Shown piece after piece: positions 47,444 through 48,408 of a stretch of 48,408 nucleotides of DNA. The position numbers were made by a program, and so were the translations under genes. The notes below the pieces were generated by a model, which saw only the letters and a list, made by a program, of their open reading frames with translations, did not search any database and was not told the DNA's origin. Numbering within the stretch: the first letter of the stretch is position 1; the number at the start of each line of letters is the position of its first letter. Source of the DNA: Pantoea septica (lineage in GTDB: Bacteria > Pseudomonadota > Gammaproteobacteria > Enterobacterales > Enterobacteriaceae); NCBI RefSeq assembly GCF_002095575.1, contig NZ_MLJJ01000032.1, forward strand, positions 1 through 48,408. The letters are read 5' to 3'.

Positions 47444-48247
47444 ATGATTAGTAACTTCAGACTTCACCTGTTGGGTCTGTCGTTACTGGTTGGCGTAGCG
47501 GCCCCCTGGGCCGCTAATGCCCAGGCATCAATCAGTAACGTCGGCTCTGGCTCGGTCGAAGACCGCGTCACCACTCTTGAACGCATTTCTAACGCCCAGG
47601 CTCAGCTTCTGCAGCAACTGCAGCAGCAGATGAGCGACAACCAAAGCGATATCGATTCGCTGCGCGGGCAAATCCAGCAAAACAGCTACCAGCTTAATCA
47701 GGTCATCGAGCGGCAGAAGCAGCTCTATCAGCAGATCGACAGCCTGAGCAGCAGCGGCGCGAACGGCGCGGCGCAAAGCGGCGCTGATGCGCCGGCGGCG
47801 AGCGCCGACACGGGCGCAGCGGCAAGCGCAGGCGGCGCGGCGGCAGCCTCATCTGGCGCGCCGGTGCAGAGCGGCGATGCCAACAGCGACTATAACGCCG
47901 CGGTGGCGCTGATTCTGGAAAAAAAACAGTACGATCAGGCGATCGCCGCGCTGCAGGCGTGGGTCAAGCGCTATCCTGATTCAACCTACCAGCCGAACGC
48001 CAATTACTGGCTTGGGCAGTTGAATTACAACAAGGGTAAAAAAGACGACGCGGCGTACTATTACGCCACCGTGGTCAAAAATTATCCGAAGTCGCCGAAG
48101 GCTTCTGAAGCGTTGCTAAAGGTTGGCGTTATCATGCAGGAGAAAAAGGATACGGCGAAAGCCAAAGCCGTTTTCCAGCAGGTGATAAAACTTTACCCCA
48201 ATACCGATTCGGCGAAGCAGGCGCAAAAACGTCTCGACGGGCTGTAA
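47444..48247 (+). CDS. cpoB: CpoB (YbgF), cell-division coordinator
   Basis: CpoB links PBP1B peptidoglycan synthesis with Tol-driven constriction. It has a signal peptide ending ANA (cleavage after residue 26), a coiled-coil trimerisation region (about 35-105, Gln/Leu-rich, as in AQLLQQLQQQMSDNQ) and an Ala/Gly/Ser linker. C-terminal tetratricopeptide repeats (about 145-260) include YNAAVALILEKKQYDQAI and NYWLGQLNYNKGKKDDAAYYY. The 267 residues compare with 263 in E. coli. It is the last gene of the tol-pal operon. Confidence 0.97.
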   Translation: MISNFRLHLLGLSLLVGVAAPWAANAQASISNVGSGSVEDRVTTLERISNAQAQLLQQLQQQMSDNQSDIDSLRGQIQQNSYQLNQVIERQKQLYQQIDSLSSSGANGAAQSGADAPAASADTGAAASAGGAAAASSGAPVQSGDANSDYNAAVALILEKKQYDQAIAALQAWVKRYPDSTYQPNANYWLGQLNYNKGKKDDAAYYYATVVKNYPKSPKASEALLKVGVIMQEKKDTAKAKAVFQQVIKLYPNTDSAKQAQKRLDGL

Positions 48248-48334
48248 TTTGTGCAGCCAGCACCGGATTTTGCCTGATTTCTGGTCTGGCAGCATGAAAG
48301 GTAAGCAGTTGACGTCGCGGGTGGAAAATAAGGG

Positions 48335-48362
48335 TTGCGCTACCTCGGTAAATCAGTAATAT
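48335..48362 (+). promoter_or_regulatory. Possible stable-RNA promoter after cpoB
   Basis: -35 TTGCGC (48335-48340), a 16-bp spacer and -10 TAATAT (48357-48362) are followed by a GC-rich stretch. In E. coli the lysT-valT-lysW tRNA operon starts just after cpoB, so this may be its promoter; the tRNAs would lie beyond the window. Confidence 0.4.
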
Positions 48363-48408
48363 ATGCCGCCGTTGCCGGGACAGATTGCAAATGTGTCTGG
48401 CAAGCCTG

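Overview
The window is a chromosomal segment of a Gram-negative enterobacterium (Enterobacterales). Almost every gene matches the Escherichia coli K-12 stretch asnB-nag-glnS-fur-seqA-pgm-(kdp)-phr-pxp-nei-gltA-sdh-suc-cyd-tol-pal, in the same order and orientation. G+C-rich codon use, the absence of chiPQ and kdpFABCD, and the extra DUF969/DUF979/pcp genes point to Erwiniaceae (Pantoea/Mixta/Erwinia type). That placement is an inference from protein resemblance and synteny; no search was run. I see no prophage, insertion sequence, CRISPR array or integron.

Layout. Positions 1-6262 (minus strand) hold an elongator tRNA-Met with a stringent-type promoter, asnB, and the amino-sugar operon nagB-nagA-nagC-nagD. 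nagE diverges from nagB across a control region with two NagC-type operators whose centres are 94 bp apart, with a CRP site between them. Next come glnS and a small NTF2/SnoaL-like gene where E. coli has chiPQ. Then fur with its coupled leader peptide uof, fldA, ybfE and ybfF lie on the minus strand, and seqA-pgm on the plus strand. An orphan kdpE and ybfA mark a lost kdp locus. ybgA (TudS-type DUF523 fused to DUF1722), phrB and ybgI lead into a 5-oxoproline block: pxpB-pxpC-pxpA, an internal intrinsic terminator, then DUF969-DUF979-pcp-nei.

Positions 27089-38597 carry the citric-acid-cycle block: gltA on the minus strand, then sdhCDAB-sucABCD. They make citrate synthase, succinate dehydrogenase, 2-oxoglutarate dehydrogenase E1/E2 and succinyl-CoA synthetase. 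After a roughly 600-bp control region come cydA-cydB-cydX-ybgE (cytochrome bd oxidase) and ybgC-tolQ-tolR-tolA-tolB-pal-cpoB (Tol-Pal envelope system). The window ends at a likely stable-RNA promoter, where E. coli has a lysine/valine tRNA cluster.

The least ordinary features are these. (1) A family of structured intergenic repeats has three copies, each in the sense orientation just after pgm, nei or gltA, with terminal inverted repeats and hairpins whose stems differ while a GGGA-type loop recurs. (2) pyroglutamyl peptidase, a putative two-part permease and 5-oxoprolinase are clustered, with a terminator in the middle. (3) kdpE remains without its sensor or its transporter target. (4) A putative thiouridine desulfurase fusion abuts photolyase. 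Most of the rest is conserved core genome.
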